Assembly: GCF_007197755.1 (NCBI RefSeq)
Contig: NZ_CP041636.1
Location: 2,826,001-2,890,000 of the forward strand
Reading direction: 5' to 3'
Source: Ferrovibrio terrae
GTDB taxonomy: Bacteria; Pseudomonadota; Alphaproteobacteria; Ferrovibrionales; Ferrovibrionaceae
Length of the DNA: 64,000 nt
Below, piece by piece: positions 8,368-17,612 of this stretch. The position numbers and the translations under genes were made by a program. The notes under the pieces were generated by a model. The model saw nothing but the letters and a program-made list of their open reading frames with translations, was not told where the DNA came from and searched no databases. Numbering within the stretch: the stretch's first letter is position 1; each line of letters begins with the position of its first letter.

Positions 8368-9279
8368 ATGACAACGACATCGAACCAGTCCGCCCAGGGT
8401 TACGTCGAAGACCCGCGCAACGAAGACGTGCTGGTCTACGTCAACGGCGAGTTCGTGCGCCGCGACCAGGCTCGGGTTTCGATCTTCGACAGCGGCTTTG
8501 TGCTGGGTGATGGCGTGTGGGAAGGGCTGCGGCTGGTCAACGGAAAACTGATCAGCCTGGAGGCGCATCTCGACCGCCTGTTCGAAGGCGCGGGCTCGAT
8601 CGCGCTGGACATCCAGCTCGGCCGCGACGGTATCCGCACCGCTTTGCTGGAAACGCTGAAGCGCAACAACATGCAGGATGGCGCGCATGTCCGCCTGATG
8701 GTGACGCGCGGCACCAAAAAAACGCCGAACCAGGATCCGCGCTTCGTGATCGGCGATGCGACCGTGGTGATCGTCGCCGAATACAAGACGCCGAAACCGG
8801 AAGCGCGCGAACGCGGCCTGTCGCTGTTCACCTCCACCTTCCGCACCAGTGCACCCGATGTGTTCGACCTGCGGCTCAATTCGCACAGCCGGCTCAATCT
8901 GATTCAGGCCCTGATCCAGGCGATCAATGCCGGCGCCGACGAGGCGCTGATGCTCGATCCGCGCGGCTTCGTGGCGAGTTGCAACTCGACCAACTTCTTC
9001 ATTCTGCGCGGCGGGGAATTGTGGACCTCGACGCCGGGCTGGAGCTTCCGCGGCATCACGCAGGGCAGCGTGCTGAAGGCCTGGCAGGCCGATGGCCGCC
9101 CGGGCCGGGAATGCGATTTCACCCTGGGGCAGGTCTATGCGGCGGATGAAGCTTTCGTCACCGGCACGCTGGGCGGCGTCACCCCGGTGACGCGCATCGA
9201 TGGCCGCGTGATCGGCGACGGCAGGCCCGGGCCGCTGACCCGCGAGGCCTACCGTCTCTATCTTGCCGCAGTGACCTGA
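8368..9279 (+). CDS. Class IV aminotransferase-fold protein lacking the usual PLP lysine motif
   Basis: A 303-residue fold type IV protein (BCAT/D-amino-acid transaminase superfamily). Seen: VSIFDSGFVLGDGVWEGLRL (the DxGxxxGDGxxE motif, near residues 34-53), LEAHLDRLFEGA, GADEALMLDPRGFVASCNSTNFFI and a C-terminal DEAFVTGTLGGVTPVTRIDGR. In typical members a lysine precedes the S-L-N of the central helix (K-S-L-N). Here the region reads LNSHSRLNLIQALIQA (around residues 171-186), with serine or histidine where the lysine is expected. It may belong to a divergent subgroup with another catalytic residue, or not be a transaminase. It follows the ABC importer by 19 bp and is probably in that operon. 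Confidence 0.8.
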   Translation: MTTTSNQSAQGYVEDPRNEDVLVYVNGEFVRRDQARVSIFDSGFVLGDGVWEGLRLVNGKLISLEAHLDRLFEGAGSIALDIQLGRDGIRTALLETLKRNNMQDGAHVRLMVTRGTKKTPNQDPRFVIGDATVVIVAEYKTPKPEARERGLSLFTSTFRTSAPDVFDLRLNSHSRLNLIQALIQAINAGADEALMLDPRGFVASCNSTNFFILRGGELWTSTPGWSFRGITQGSVLKAWQADGRPGRECDFTLGQVYAADEAFVTGTLGGVTPVTRIDGRVIGDGRPGPLTREAYRLYLAAVT

Positions 9280-9292
9280 GTGAGGGGCTGGG

Positions 9293-9481
9293 TCAGGTCT
9301 GCGGCGCCTTGCCGAGCACCTTGGCGACATCCTTCACGCTGGTGCCGACCGACTCAACGGCTGCGTCCAGCACTTCCGGCTGCACGCGGAATTTTTCCGA
9401 CCACCAGCGGCGCTCGTAATCTTCATTGATGTTGACGCGCGCGCGATCCTGCGGACCGCGATCGAACAGATCGTCTGCCAT
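9293..9481 (-). CDS. DUF3606 small protein
   Basis: A 62-residue protein, MADDLFDRGPQDRARVNINE followed by DYERRWWSEKFRV, matching the DUF3606 pattern (GPQDRxRIN, YExxxWxxKF, then VxxVGxSxxxV). The family is small, cytosolic, of unknown function and common in alphaproteobacteria. A GGAGGTGA-like RBS (complement of 9482-9491) lies just before the ATG. It is convergent with the upstream operon, 13 bp after its end. Confidence 0.85.
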   Translation of the reverse strand: MADDLFDRGPQDRARVNINEDYERRWWSEKFRVQPEVLDAAVESVGTSVKDVAKVLGKAPQT

Positions 9482-9640
9482 CCTTCACCTCCGTTTTTGA
9501 TTCACCCATGCCGTGCATCGGGCCAACACGACGGGTGCGGAGGATGTTCCGATCAAAGAGCGGAATCTGCAGCAGCGTTGCGTCGCGCGCGGGCCGCAAG
9601 CGGGGCGTGGGTGGAGAAAATGGCAGGAAGAAGGAAATGG

Positions 9641-9712
9641 TGGGCGGTACTGGGATTGAACCAGTGACCCCAGCAATGTGAATGCTGTGCTCTACCGCTG
9701 AGCTAACCGCCC
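9641..9712 (-). tRNA. tRNA-Val (anticodon CAC)
   Basis: A complete 72-nt cloverleaf on the complementary strand. Acceptor GGGCGGT pairs with ACCGCCC; the D stem is GCTC/GAGC; the anticodon stem CAGCA/TGCTG encloses loop TTCACAT, giving anticodon CAC (valine); the T arm is ACTGG-TTCAATC-CCAGT. CCA is not encoded: the bases after the discriminator A on the transcript strand are CCA-like only by chance (9638-9640 read tgg on the plus strand). Confidence 0.95.
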
Positions 9713-9799
9713 ACACCAGGGCGAACCGGAACCGGTGCGCCGCAGGGAGCGTATAAAGAGGCCGTCTGATTGTGTCAAGCGGCCTGCACTTCCAAGGGG

Positions 9800-12253
9800 T
9801 TAGTACAGCCCGCCGGTCCCTGAAATGGGAGCCGAACCGGCACTGGCGCCGACACCGGAGATGCTGTCGCGGTCATCGGACATCGAGCCGTCCAGCACCA
9901 GGCTGCGCTCGCCGGCCTGCGGCTCGGTGCCGGGCCGGAAGGCTTCCAGGATCACGTTGCGGTCGCCCGGCCGCGCCAGCTCGCCGGTCTCGGCCTGCAC
10001 GCGCACCAGCCGCACGCCCGGCGGCACGCGGAACTGGATATTCGGCTTGCCCTGCAGCGCTTCGGCCATGAAGGATTTGAACACCGGCACGGCCACGGAA
10101 GATCCGGTCTCGCGCTTGCCCATGTCCTTCGGCGTGTCGTAGCCGATGAAGACGCCGACAGCGAGATCGGGGCTGAAGCCGACGAACCAGGTGTCCATGC
10201 TGTCGTTGGTGGTGCCGGTCTTGCCGGCCAGCGGCTTGCCCAGCTCGCGGATGCGGATGCCGGTGCCACGCTGCACCACGCCTTCCAGGATCGAGGTGAT
10301 CTGGTAGGCGGTGACGGCATCGAGCACCTGCGCGCGAGGATCGGGCAGGGCGGGTTCGCCCTGGCCGTGCCAGTCGACGGCGAGACAGTCGATGCACGGG
10401 CGCTTGTCGTGGCGATAGATCGTGCTGCCGGTGCGGTTCTGGATGCGGTCGATCAGCGTCGGCGTGATTTTCTTGCCGCCGTTCACGAATTCCGAATAGG
10501 CGGTGGTCATCTTCATCAGCGTGGTCTCGCCGGCGCCAAGCGACATGGCGAGCACCGGCTGCAGGTTGTCGATCACGCCGAAGCGCCTGGCGTAATCCGA
10601 CACCTTGTCCATGCCGATGGCCTGGGCCAGACGCACCGTCATCAGGTTGCGCGATTTCTCGACGCCGACGCGGAGCGTGGACGGGCCATAGAACTGGTCG
10701 GAATAGTTGCCAGGCTTCCACAGCGGCAGGCCGGGGCCCTGATCCATCACGAAGGGCGCATCCAGCACCAGCGACGACGGCGTGAAGCCGTTGTCGATCG
10801 CCGCGGCATAGACGAAGGGCTTGAAGGCCGAACCGGGCTGGCGATTGGCCTGCGTGGCGCGATTGAACTGGCTCAGCTTGAAATCGTAGCCGCCGACCAG
10901 CGCCAGCACGCGGCCGGTGTGCGGGTCCATCGCCACCAGGCCGCCGCCGATTTCGGGGATCTGGCGCAAGGCATAGGCGCCCTGCGGCTTGGCCGGATCG
11001 AGCGGGCTGGCGATGATCACGTCGCCGACGGCAACGATCTCGGACGGTGCGCGAGGCACCGGGCCGAAATGATCGGCGCCGAGTTTCTTGCGCGCCCACC
11101 GGTAGCCCGCCTGCGCAATCTCCGCCTTGGCGCCGTCGGCAAAGCCGATGCTGATGCTATCGTTATCCAGGCTGAGCACGGCGGCGACGCGCCAGGGCGG
11201 CAGGATGCCGGCGAACGGCGGCATGGCGGACAGCTGCGTCTTCCAGTCGGACCCGGCCGGCAGTTTCGCCAGCGGGCCGCGCCAGCCGCCGGCGCGGCGG
11301 TCATAGGCTTCCAGCCCGTCGCGCAGCACGCGCTCGCCCAAGCCCTGCAGCTTCGGGTCCATGGTCGTGCGGACGCTGAGGCCGCCTTCATACAGGCTCT
11401 TCTCGCCGAATTTCTGCGACAGCTCGCGTCGCACTTCCTCGGCGAACCAGTCGGCGCGCGCCAGTTCGGAGTCCGGTCGCGCCAATGCCTGCAGCGGCGC
11501 GGCAATCGCGATGCGCGCCTGCTCGACATTGATCACGCCATCTTCCTGCAGGCGCTCGATCACCCAGTCGCGCCTTGCTTTTGCACGATCGTGATGGCGC
11601 ACGGGGTGATAGTTGCTCGGCGCTTTCGGCAGCGCCGCGAGATAGGCGGCTTCCGGCAGTGTCAGGTCGTAGAGCGATTTGTCGAAATACACGAGGGCTG
11701 CGGCGGCCACGCCATAGGCGCCCGCGCCGAGATAGATCTCGTTCAGATACAGTTCGAGGATCTTGTCCTTCGAGAAGGTCTTCTCGATGCGGAAGGCGAG
11801 GATGGCTTCCTTGGCCTTGCGCCCCAATGACACTTCATTGCCGAGCAGGAAGTTCTTCGCCACCTGCTGGGTGATGGTGGAAGCGCCGACCGGGCGGCGG
11901 CTCTGCGCCAGGTTCGCCACGTTCTGCACCACGGCGCGCGCGATGCCCATCGGATCGATGCCGCTGTGTTCGTAGAAGTTCTTGTCCTCGGCCGAGAGGA
12001 AGGCCTGGATCACCGGCTTGGGGATCGCCTGGATCGGCACGAACAGGCGGCGCTCGCGGGAATATTCGGCGATCAGCCTGCCGTCGCCGGCATGCAGCCG
12101 CGTCGTCACCGGCGGTTCGTAATTGGCCAGCTGCTGATAATCGGGCAGGTCACGGCCAAAATACCACAGGCCGAACAGGCCGGCGGCACCGGCGCCGATC
12201 AGGCCAAGCACGGCGAGGAACAGCAGGAAGAAGAAACGCGACAACAAACGCAT
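9800..12253 (-). CDS. mrcA: Penicillin-binding protein 1A (bifunctional glycosyltransferase/transpeptidase)
   Basis: An 817-residue class A PBP that polymerises and cross-links peptidoglycan from the periplasmic face. One N-terminal membrane helix (FFFLLFLAVLGLIGAG) is followed by the GT51 domain with catalytic Glu in SAEDKNFYEHSGID, then GASTITQQVAKN, RKAKEAILAFRIEKTFSK and ILELYLNEIYLGAGAYG. The transpeptidase domain has SxxK in GSAFKPFVYAAAID, SxN in EKSRNLM and KTG in AGKTGTTNDSMDTWF. An OB-like insert lies between. amiC lies 118 bp upstream in the same direction, making a cell-wall pair. Length and motifs are complete. Confidence 0.97.
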   Translation of the reverse strand: MRLLSRFFFLLFLAVLGLIGAGAAGLFGLWYFGRDLPDYQQLANYEPPVTTRLHAGDGRLIAEYSRERRLFVPIQAIPKPVIQAFLSAEDKNFYEHSGIDPMGIARAVVQNVANLAQSRRPVGASTITQQVAKNFLLGNEVSLGRKAKEAILAFRIEKTFSKDKILELYLNEIYLGAGAYGVAAAALVYFDKSLYDLTLPEAAYLAALPKAPSNYHPVRHHDRAKARRDWVIERLQEDGVINVEQARIAIAAPLQALARPDSELARADWFAEEVRRELSQKFGEKSLYEGGLSVRTTMDPKLQGLGERVLRDGLEAYDRRAGGWRGPLAKLPAGSDWKTQLSAMPPFAGILPPWRVAAVLSLDNDSISIGFADGAKAEIAQAGYRWARKKLGADHFGPVPRAPSEIVAVGDVIIASPLDPAKPQGAYALRQIPEIGGGLVAMDPHTGRVLALVGGYDFKLSQFNRATQANRQPGSAFKPFVYAAAIDNGFTPSSLVLDAPFVMDQGPGLPLWKPGNYSDQFYGPSTLRVGVEKSRNLMTVRLAQAIGMDKVSDYARRFGVIDNLQPVLAMSLGAGETTLMKMTTAYSEFVNGGKKITPTLIDRIQNRTGSTIYRHDKRPCIDCLAVDWHGQGEPALPDPRAQVLDAVTAYQITSILEGVVQRGTGIRIRELGKPLAGKTGTTNDSMDTWFVGFSPDLAVGVFIGYDTPKDMGKRETGSSVAVPVFKSFMAEALQGKPNIQFRVPPGVRLVRVQAETGELARPGDRNVILEAFRPGTEPQAGERSLVLDGSMSDDRDSISGVGASAGSAPISGTGGLY

Positions 12254-12371
12254 GGAAGGTCAGCTTCCCCAGCCAGATTCTTGGGTGGATTTTGGCCGTA
12301 CAGGTACCCCTGATCGGCCGGCCTGTATAGCCACAAGATTGTGGCGGCGATACGGCAGGAAAAACCGGGGT

Positions 12372-13577
12372 TTAACGCGCCTCCACGCCGAAGAACCGGT
12401 CGATGGCGCCGACCACGGCGCCGGCCAGCCGGTCGCGCCCGGCCTCGGAGAACAGAAGTGCTTCGTCGGCCGGGTTGGACAGGTAACCCAGTTCCAGCAG
12501 CGCGGATGGCACATCGGGTGCCGACAGCACGCGGAAATTCGCGGCGCGCAGCGCGTTGCGGCGCAGCGGCGTGGTCTCGCCCATCGAGGCGGTGAGCAAT
12601 CCGGCGAAGCGGCTGGACAGCCGCACCGTGTCGCGCGAGGCGAGGTCGAGCAGGATCGACACCACGTCGTCCATCTCCGCCACCGGCAGGCCGTCGGCCA
12701 GCTGGTCGGCGCGATTTTCGCGCAGCGCCAGGGATTCGGCCTCGGTGTCGCTGGCAGCTTCGGCGCGGGTATAGACGCTGGCGCCGCGGGTGGCGCGATC
12801 GCCGCTCAGGCTGTCGGCATGGATCGACAGGAACAGGTCGGCCTCCCGCGCGCGGGCCATGCCGACGCGTTCGTTCAGGCGGATGAACTTGTCGCTTTCG
12901 CGCGTCAGCAGCACGCGATAGCGCCCGGTAGCGCGCAGCTTCTGCGCCACGGCGCGCGCCACGTTCAGGGTGATTTCCTTCTCGTAGCGGCCGGACGCGG
13001 TGATCGCGCCGGGATCCTGCCCGCCATGGCCGGGATCGAGCACGATCAGGCGGCGGCGCTCGCCGGCCGCGCCCACAGGTGGTGGTGCGATATCGACGGC
13101 GGTGTCGAGCGGCAGGTGCACCGGGTCAGCATAGGCGGCGGCAAAGGCATTTGGATCGGCCGGGCGCAGGTCGATCACCAGCCGATGACCGCGCCTGCCC
13201 TGGGGGGCAAGATGAAAGGCGCGCTCCACCACCGCCGGCTCAATCAGCTCGATGGCGATGTTCAGCGTCCCGTCGGGTGCGGCGACGGGAAGGCCCAGTG
13301 CCGCGACCAGTCCACCGGCGGTGACGTCGGGCGGCGGCGCGGCCCAGCGCGTGGCCGGCAGCGTCAGCAGCAGGCCCAGGCCATCGGCACTGGCGGCGAG
13401 TTCGGCCTGCGGCGGAGCCGAGGCCTCGATCACCAGCCGGGTCAGGCCGGCATTCAAACCAAGCTGAAGGTGCGTCAGGCGCAAAGGTTCAGCCCGGGCC
13501 GGGGAGGCGAGTCCCAGCCCGGTCGTCACGATAAAAACAAGTAAAAACAGCAGTTTAATAAAAATTCCCCGTGCCAT
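12372..13577 (-). CDS. amiC: N-acetylmuramoyl-L-alanine amidase AmiC-type (AMIN + Amidase_3)
   Basis: A 401-residue exported amidase that cleaves the stem peptide from MurNAc, typically for daughter-cell separation. The ATG at 13577 gives a clean signal MARGIFIKLLFLLVFIVTTG, ending near ARA; an earlier in-frame ATG at 13631 would put 18 extra residues before it. An AMIN domain (septal targeting) occupies residues about 30-140. Amidase_3 follows with zinc ligands in LDPGHGGQDPGA, the Glu of RYEKEITLNVA, SIHADS, and catalytic Glu in ALLELGYLSN. It lies upstream of mrcA on the same strand and is divergent from rne. Confidence 0.95.
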   Translation of the reverse strand: MARGIFIKLLFLLVFIVTTGLGLASPARAEPLRLTHLQLGLNAGLTRLVIEASAPPQAELAASADGLGLLLTLPATRWAAPPPDVTAGGLVAALGLPVAAPDGTLNIAIELIEPAVVERAFHLAPQGRRGHRLVIDLRPADPNAFAAAYADPVHLPLDTAVDIAPPPVGAAGERRRLIVLDPGHGGQDPGAITASGRYEKEITLNVARAVAQKLRATGRYRVLLTRESDKFIRLNERVGMARAREADLFLSIHADSLSGDRATRGASVYTRAEAASDTEAESLALRENRADQLADGLPVAEMDDVVSILLDLASRDTVRLSSRFAGLLTASMGETTPLRRNALRAANFRVLSAPDVPSALLELGYLSNPADEALLFSEAGRDRLAGAVVGAIDRFFGVEAR

Positions 13578-14089
13578 TGCCGCGTCGCGGCAAGAAAGAC
13601 CTTGTGGGTATGGCCCGGCAAAGCGTAGCATGCAACCGCGAATATCCGAGTCAGATCGACCGTCCAGCCAATTGCTTGTTCCTGAAGGACTTACAGTTCT
13701 TTATGCAGGCCGGCCCGGAGGCGGTGGGTCGGCGTAGTGACGGCGAGTTCGACCGCATCTTCCAGCGTTTGCCCCAAGGAGGCGACCTGGCGCGAATCGG
13801 CCCCCAAGCGGCGCTCAAGACATAACCGGATGATTTTGAACCTTCGGGGCACCCGACAGTCTTAAAAGACTGAAAGGAGGCTCGGCAGACCGGCGCCGCG
13901 GCGCGCTCAGCATTCCGGGTTTCTCCCGCCCTGCTGATGAAGCGCTCACCCTCCGGTCACCAGGATCATTACCGCCGCGGGCCTTATGGCTTTGCGTCGG
14001 GCCGATCCGGCCGCAGTCCGCTCCGACAGCAGAGGCGCGCCGCCGTTTGTTATTCGCGCGGGCGGCGCCGCGCCGCAGGATTATGCCTC
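13578..14089 (+). promoter_or_regulatory. Divergent amiC/rne region; probable long rne leader
   Basis: There are 512 bases without a convincing gene. A perfect CAGTCTT-AA-AAGACTG inverted repeat sits at 13857-13872, followed at once by AAAGGAGG (13873-13880), which has no start codon at translational distance. GC-rich inverted segments follow (GGCGCCGCGGCGC near 13894; GGCGGCGCCGCGCCG near 14060). RNase E genes in other bacteria have long structured leaders through which the enzyme limits its own mRNA; a similar role here is inferred. The open frames at 13571-13825 and 13937-14089 look like chance. Confidence 0.4.
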
Positions 14090-17000
14090 ATGGGCATGCG
14101 TATGTTGATTGATGCGACTCATCCGGAGGAAACCCGGGTTGTGGTCGTGAAGGGTACTCGGCTCGAAGAGTTCGATTACGAGACCTCCACCAAGCAGGTG
14201 AACAAGGGCAATATCTATCTTGCGCGGGTCACCCGCGTGGAGCCCTCGTTGCAGGCCGCTTTCGTTGAATACGGCGGGAACCGTCACGGCTTCCTAGCCT
14301 TCAGCGAAATTCATCCCGACTATTATCAGATCCCGATCGCGGATCGTCAGGCACTGCTCGCACAGCAGGCCGAGGAAGAGGCCGCTGCTGCCGCTGCCGA
14401 GGAAGCCGAACTGGCTGCCGAGGAAGTGCGTGCCGCGCGTCGTGCCGCCCAGCAGCAGGCCCGCGCCGCTGAACAGGCCAATGACCCGGCCCATGATCAG
14501 ACTCATGATCACGACGCCGGCGACAATGGCGTCGAGAGTGTCGATGGCGACTACGACACGGTGGAGGAGATCGTCTCTGATGCCGCGCCGGCAGACGCAC
14601 CGGCCGATGCTCCGGGCGATGTGCCGGCTGCTGAGCCGGTCGCTGAAGCCGCAGTCGCTGCCGAGCCGGCCGCTGTTCCGGCCGCGCAGGAAGAGACCAC
14701 TGACCAGGCTGCGGTCCAGGCCGATGCTCCGGTTGCTGAAGCCGCCGAGGAAACTTCCGCGGCGCCGGCCTACTGGAATGTGCCGCATGCCGCGGCCCCG
14801 GTCTCGACCCTGACCGCACCTGTGGAAGACGATGATGCCGCCGAAGCGGGCGAGCATCACGACGAAGATCATCATCACGACGGTCATCATGACGATCACC
14901 ATCATCATGACGATGCCCATGGCGAAGACGGCCATGCGGACGAGAAGGAAAACGGCAAGAGCGACGAGAGCGACGAAGGTCGCGCGCGCCGCCGCCGCAC
15001 CAACGTCTTCCGTCGTTACAAGATTCAGGAAGTGATCAAGCGCCGGCAGATCATGCTGGTGCAGGTCGTGAAGGAAGAGCGCGGCAACAAGGGCGCGGCG
15101 CTCACCACCTATCTCTCGCTCGCCGGCCGCTATTGCGTGCTGATGCCCAACACCGCGCGTGGCGGCGGCATCTCGCGCAAGATCCAGTCCCAGGCCGACC
15201 GCAAGCGTCTCAAGGCGATCACGGCGGAGCTGGATATCCAGGACGGCATGGGCGTGATCGTGCGCACCGCCGGCATGGAACGCTCCAAGCCGGAGATCAA
15301 GCGCGATTTCGAATACCTGCTGCGCAGCTGGGACAGCATCCGCGAGCGCACGCTGGAATCCTCGGCCCCGGCCCTGATCTATGAAGAGGCCGGTCTGATC
15401 AAGCGTTCGATCCGCGACCTCTATTCCGACCAGATCGACGAAGTGATCGTTGAAGGTGAGGAAGGCTATCGCTTCGCGCATGACTTCATGCAGATGCTGA
15501 TGCCCAATCACGCCGACAACGTGAAGCAGTATCAGGACAAGATCCCGCTGTTCACCCGCTACCAGGTCGAACAGCAGCTCGATGCGATGTTCTCGCCGAC
15601 CGTGCAGCTCAAGTCGGGCGGCTACATCGTCATCAACCCGACCGAAGCGCTGGTCTCCATCGACGTGAACTCGGGCAAGTCGACCCGCGAACACAATATC
15701 GAGGAAACCGCCTACAAGACCAACCTGGAGGCGGCTGAAGAAGTCGCCCGCCAGCTGCGCCTGCGCGATCTTGCCGGCCTCGTCGTGATCGATTTCATCG
15801 ACATGGAAGAGAACCGCAACATCCGCAAGGTGGAGCAGAAGCTGAAGGAATGCCTGCGCAATGATCGCGCGCGCATTCAGGTCGGCCGCATCTCCGGCTT
15901 CGGCCTGCTCGAGATGTCGCGCCAGCGCCTGCGTCCCAGCCTGCTGGAAAGCTCGACCATGCCCTGCCCGCATTGCCAGGGCCGCGGCTATGTACGTTCG
16001 ATCGAGTCCACCGCGCTGACCGTGCTGCGTGCCATCGAGGAAGAGGGTATCCGTGACCGCTCGGCCGAGATCACCGTCGCGATGTCGGCGGAAGTGGCAC
16101 TCTATCTGCTCAACCACAAGCGCGACCGCATCGGCGACATGGAACGCCGTTACGTGATGCGCGTGATCCTGGCGGCCGATCCCAGCCTGGTGCCGCCGGA
16201 CTTCCGCATCGAGCGCAGCAAGACGCGCCAGCCCGGTGATGTGAGCCGCCCTGAAGTGGCACGCTCCGAGAGCCAGCGCCCGCTGACCCAGGAAAGCGCC
16301 TATGCCAGCGACGCCGAGGATGGCGAGGCTGACGAGACTGAAACCGAGAACACAACTGAGGCCGGCGCTGCTGCTGGCGAAGAAAACGGCGAAAACGCCG
16401 ATGGCCGTGGTCGCCGCCGCCGCCGCCGCCGCCGTCGTGGCGGTCGCGGCCGCGAAGATGGTGTGAGTGCGGAAGGCGCCGAGGGCGCCGAGGATGCCGA
16501 AGGCGAAGGCGCCGAGGATGCCGAAGGCGAAGCTGCCGAAGGCGATGAGTCCGGCGACCAGGGCACCGAAACCGGTGTCGAGGGTGCCAATGCTGATGGC
16601 GCCAGTGCTGATGGCGAAGGCCCTGATGGTGACGGCCGTCGCCGTCGCCGTGGCCGTCGCGGCGGTCGCCGCCGTCGCGGTCGTGAGGATGGTGCTGAAG
16701 CTGGCGGTGAACGCCAGCCGGGCGAGCGCCAAGGTGAGCGTCCGGCGCGTGCCGAACGCGCACCGCGCGAAGACCGTCCGCGCCGCGATGTCCCCAACTA
16801 CGGTGTGACCGAAAACCCGATGACGCCCGCGTCGATCGGGGCGATGCTGGATGGTGTGCCGGAATTCGATTTCGGCGACGACCTGCCGCCGCTGCCGTCG
16901 AAGCAGGCTGCGCCTGTGCCGCAGCAGGCCGTCGAGCATGCGCCGGAAGCGCTGAAGCAGGCGGACGTGCCGCCGGTCAGTGTCCCGGAAGCGAAGTCGG

Positions 17001-17119
17001 CCGAACCGGCGCCTGCGCCGACCGGTCCGGTCTTTGAAACCACTGTGATCGCGCCCGATGGCAGCGCCGACAAGCCTGCTGAACCGGCACCGGCCAAAAA
17101 AGGCTGGTGGCGCCGGTGA
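14090..17119 (+). CDS. rne: Ribonuclease E with large acidic/His-rich insert in the S1 region
   Basis: A 1009-residue endoribonuclease, core of the RNA degradosome. The start MGMRMLIDATHPEETRVVV at 14090 matches the family N-terminus; the open frame continues upstream only as low-quality sequence. S1 begins near residue 40 (GNIYLARVTRVEPSLQAAFV) and is split by an insert of about 230 residues, rich in Ala/Glu and then His/Asp (residues about 255-290). DNase I-like domain: D525 (SIDVNSG) and D568 (VIDFIDM) are 43 apart, as in E. coli D303/D346. Zn-link CPHC is at 626-629. The C-terminal third is disordered, with two Arg/Gly-rich patches (about 773-790 and 849-866) between acidic runs, likely RNA and partner binding. 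Confidence 0.96.
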   Translation: MGMRMLIDATHPEETRVVVVKGTRLEEFDYETSTKQVNKGNIYLARVTRVEPSLQAAFVEYGGNRHGFLAFSEIHPDYYQIPIADRQALLAQQAEEEAAAAAAEEAELAAEEVRAARRAAQQQARAAEQANDPAHDQTHDHDAGDNGVESVDGDYDTVEEIVSDAAPADAPADAPGDVPAAEPVAEAAVAAEPAAVPAAQEETTDQAAVQADAPVAEAAEETSAAPAYWNVPHAAAPVSTLTAPVEDDDAAEAGEHHDEDHHHDGHHDDHHHHDDAHGEDGHADEKENGKSDESDEGRARRRRTNVFRRYKIQEVIKRRQIMLVQVVKEERGNKGAALTTYLSLAGRYCVLMPNTARGGGISRKIQSQADRKRLKAITAELDIQDGMGVIVRTAGMERSKPEIKRDFEYLLRSWDSIRERTLESSAPALIYEEAGLIKRSIRDLYSDQIDEVIVEGEEGYRFAHDFMQMLMPNHADNVKQYQDKIPLFTRYQVEQQLDAMFSPTVQLKSGGYIVINPTEALVSIDVNSGKSTREHNIEETAYKTNLEAAEEVARQLRLRDLAGLVVIDFIDMEENRNIRKVEQKLKECLRNDRARIQVGRISGFGLLEMSRQRLRPSLLESSTMPCPHCQGRGYVRSIESTALTVLRAIEEEGIRDRSAEITVAMSAEVALYLLNHKRDRIGDMERRYVMRVILAADPSLVPPDFRIERSKTRQPGDVSRPEVARSESQRPLTQESAYASDAEDGEADETETENTTEAGAAAGEENGENADGRGRRRRRRRRRGGRGREDGVSAEGAEGAEDAEGEGAEDAEGEAAEGDESGDQGTETGVEGANADGASADGEGPDGDGRRRRRGRRGGRRRRGREDGAEAGGERQPGERQGERPARAERAPREDRPRRDVPNYGVTENPMTPASIGAMLDGVPEFDFGDDLPPLPSKQAAPVPQQAVEHAPEALKQADVPPVSVPEAKSAEPAPAPTGPVFETTVIAPDGSADKPAEPAPAKKGWWRR

Positions 17120-17592
17120 TCGATCCGATGATCGCGCCGATCCGTCGTGCCTCGTCGACGGACGAGACACGCCTCGGCGCCTTGCAGAAGCGTGCGTATG
17201 TCAAATACGTGCCGCTGATTGGCGCCGAGCCGCAGCCGATGGCCGAGACGGCTGCCGGTCTGCTGCAGGAGTATGAAGTCTGGGTGGTCGATGGCGTGGA
17301 GGATGGCCTGGCGGGCGCGCTGGTGCTGCGCACGGCCAGCGATCATCTGCTGATCTGGAGCGTTGCGGTCGATCCGACGCAGCAGGGCACCGGGCTGGGC
17401 CGTCGCCTGCTCGATTTCGCCGAGGCGCAGGCGCTGGAACACGGCTTGCGTCAGGTGCGGCTCTACACCAACGCGCTGTTCACCGAGAACCGCAAGCTCT
17501 ATGCCCATCTCGGCTATGCTGAAACCGGCACGGATGTCTACGAGGGCCGCGAACTGGTGCATATGGCCAAGTCGCTGACCGCGACGGCGTAA
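17116..17592 (+). CDS. GNAT family N-acetyltransferase
   Basis: About 158 residues, starting at a GTG that overlaps the rne stop (GTGA); ATG 17128 is an alternative. Acetyl-CoA-binding motif A is clear: LIWSVAVDPTQQGTGLGRRLLDFAEAQA, followed by QVRLYTNALFTENRKLYAHLGYAE and a final YEGRELVHMAKSL. The N-terminal ALQKRAYVKYVPLIGAEPQPM pattern is common in single-domain GNATs with unassigned small-molecule substrates. Coupling to rne suggests co-transcription, though a functional link is not implied. Confidence 0.88.
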   Translation: MIDPMIAPIRRASSTDETRLGALQKRAYVKYVPLIGAEPQPMAETAAGLLQEYEVWVVDGVEDGLAGALVLRTASDHLLIWSVAVDPTQQGTGLGRRLLDFAEAQALEHGLRQVRLYTNALFTENRKLYAHLGYAETGTDVYEGRELVHMAKSLTATA

Positions 17593-17612
17593 CGCATCGT
17601 CGCGCCAGCGCC

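Noticed and set aside
13571-13825. 84-codon open frame in the rne leader
   Set aside because: Its start lies within the first codons of divergent amiC, no RBS, no family resemblance.
14294-17170. Very long open frame opposite rne (958 codons)
   Set aside because: It is the antisense shadow of a GC-biased gene; the translation is low complexity with no domain, while the sense strand is clear RNase E.
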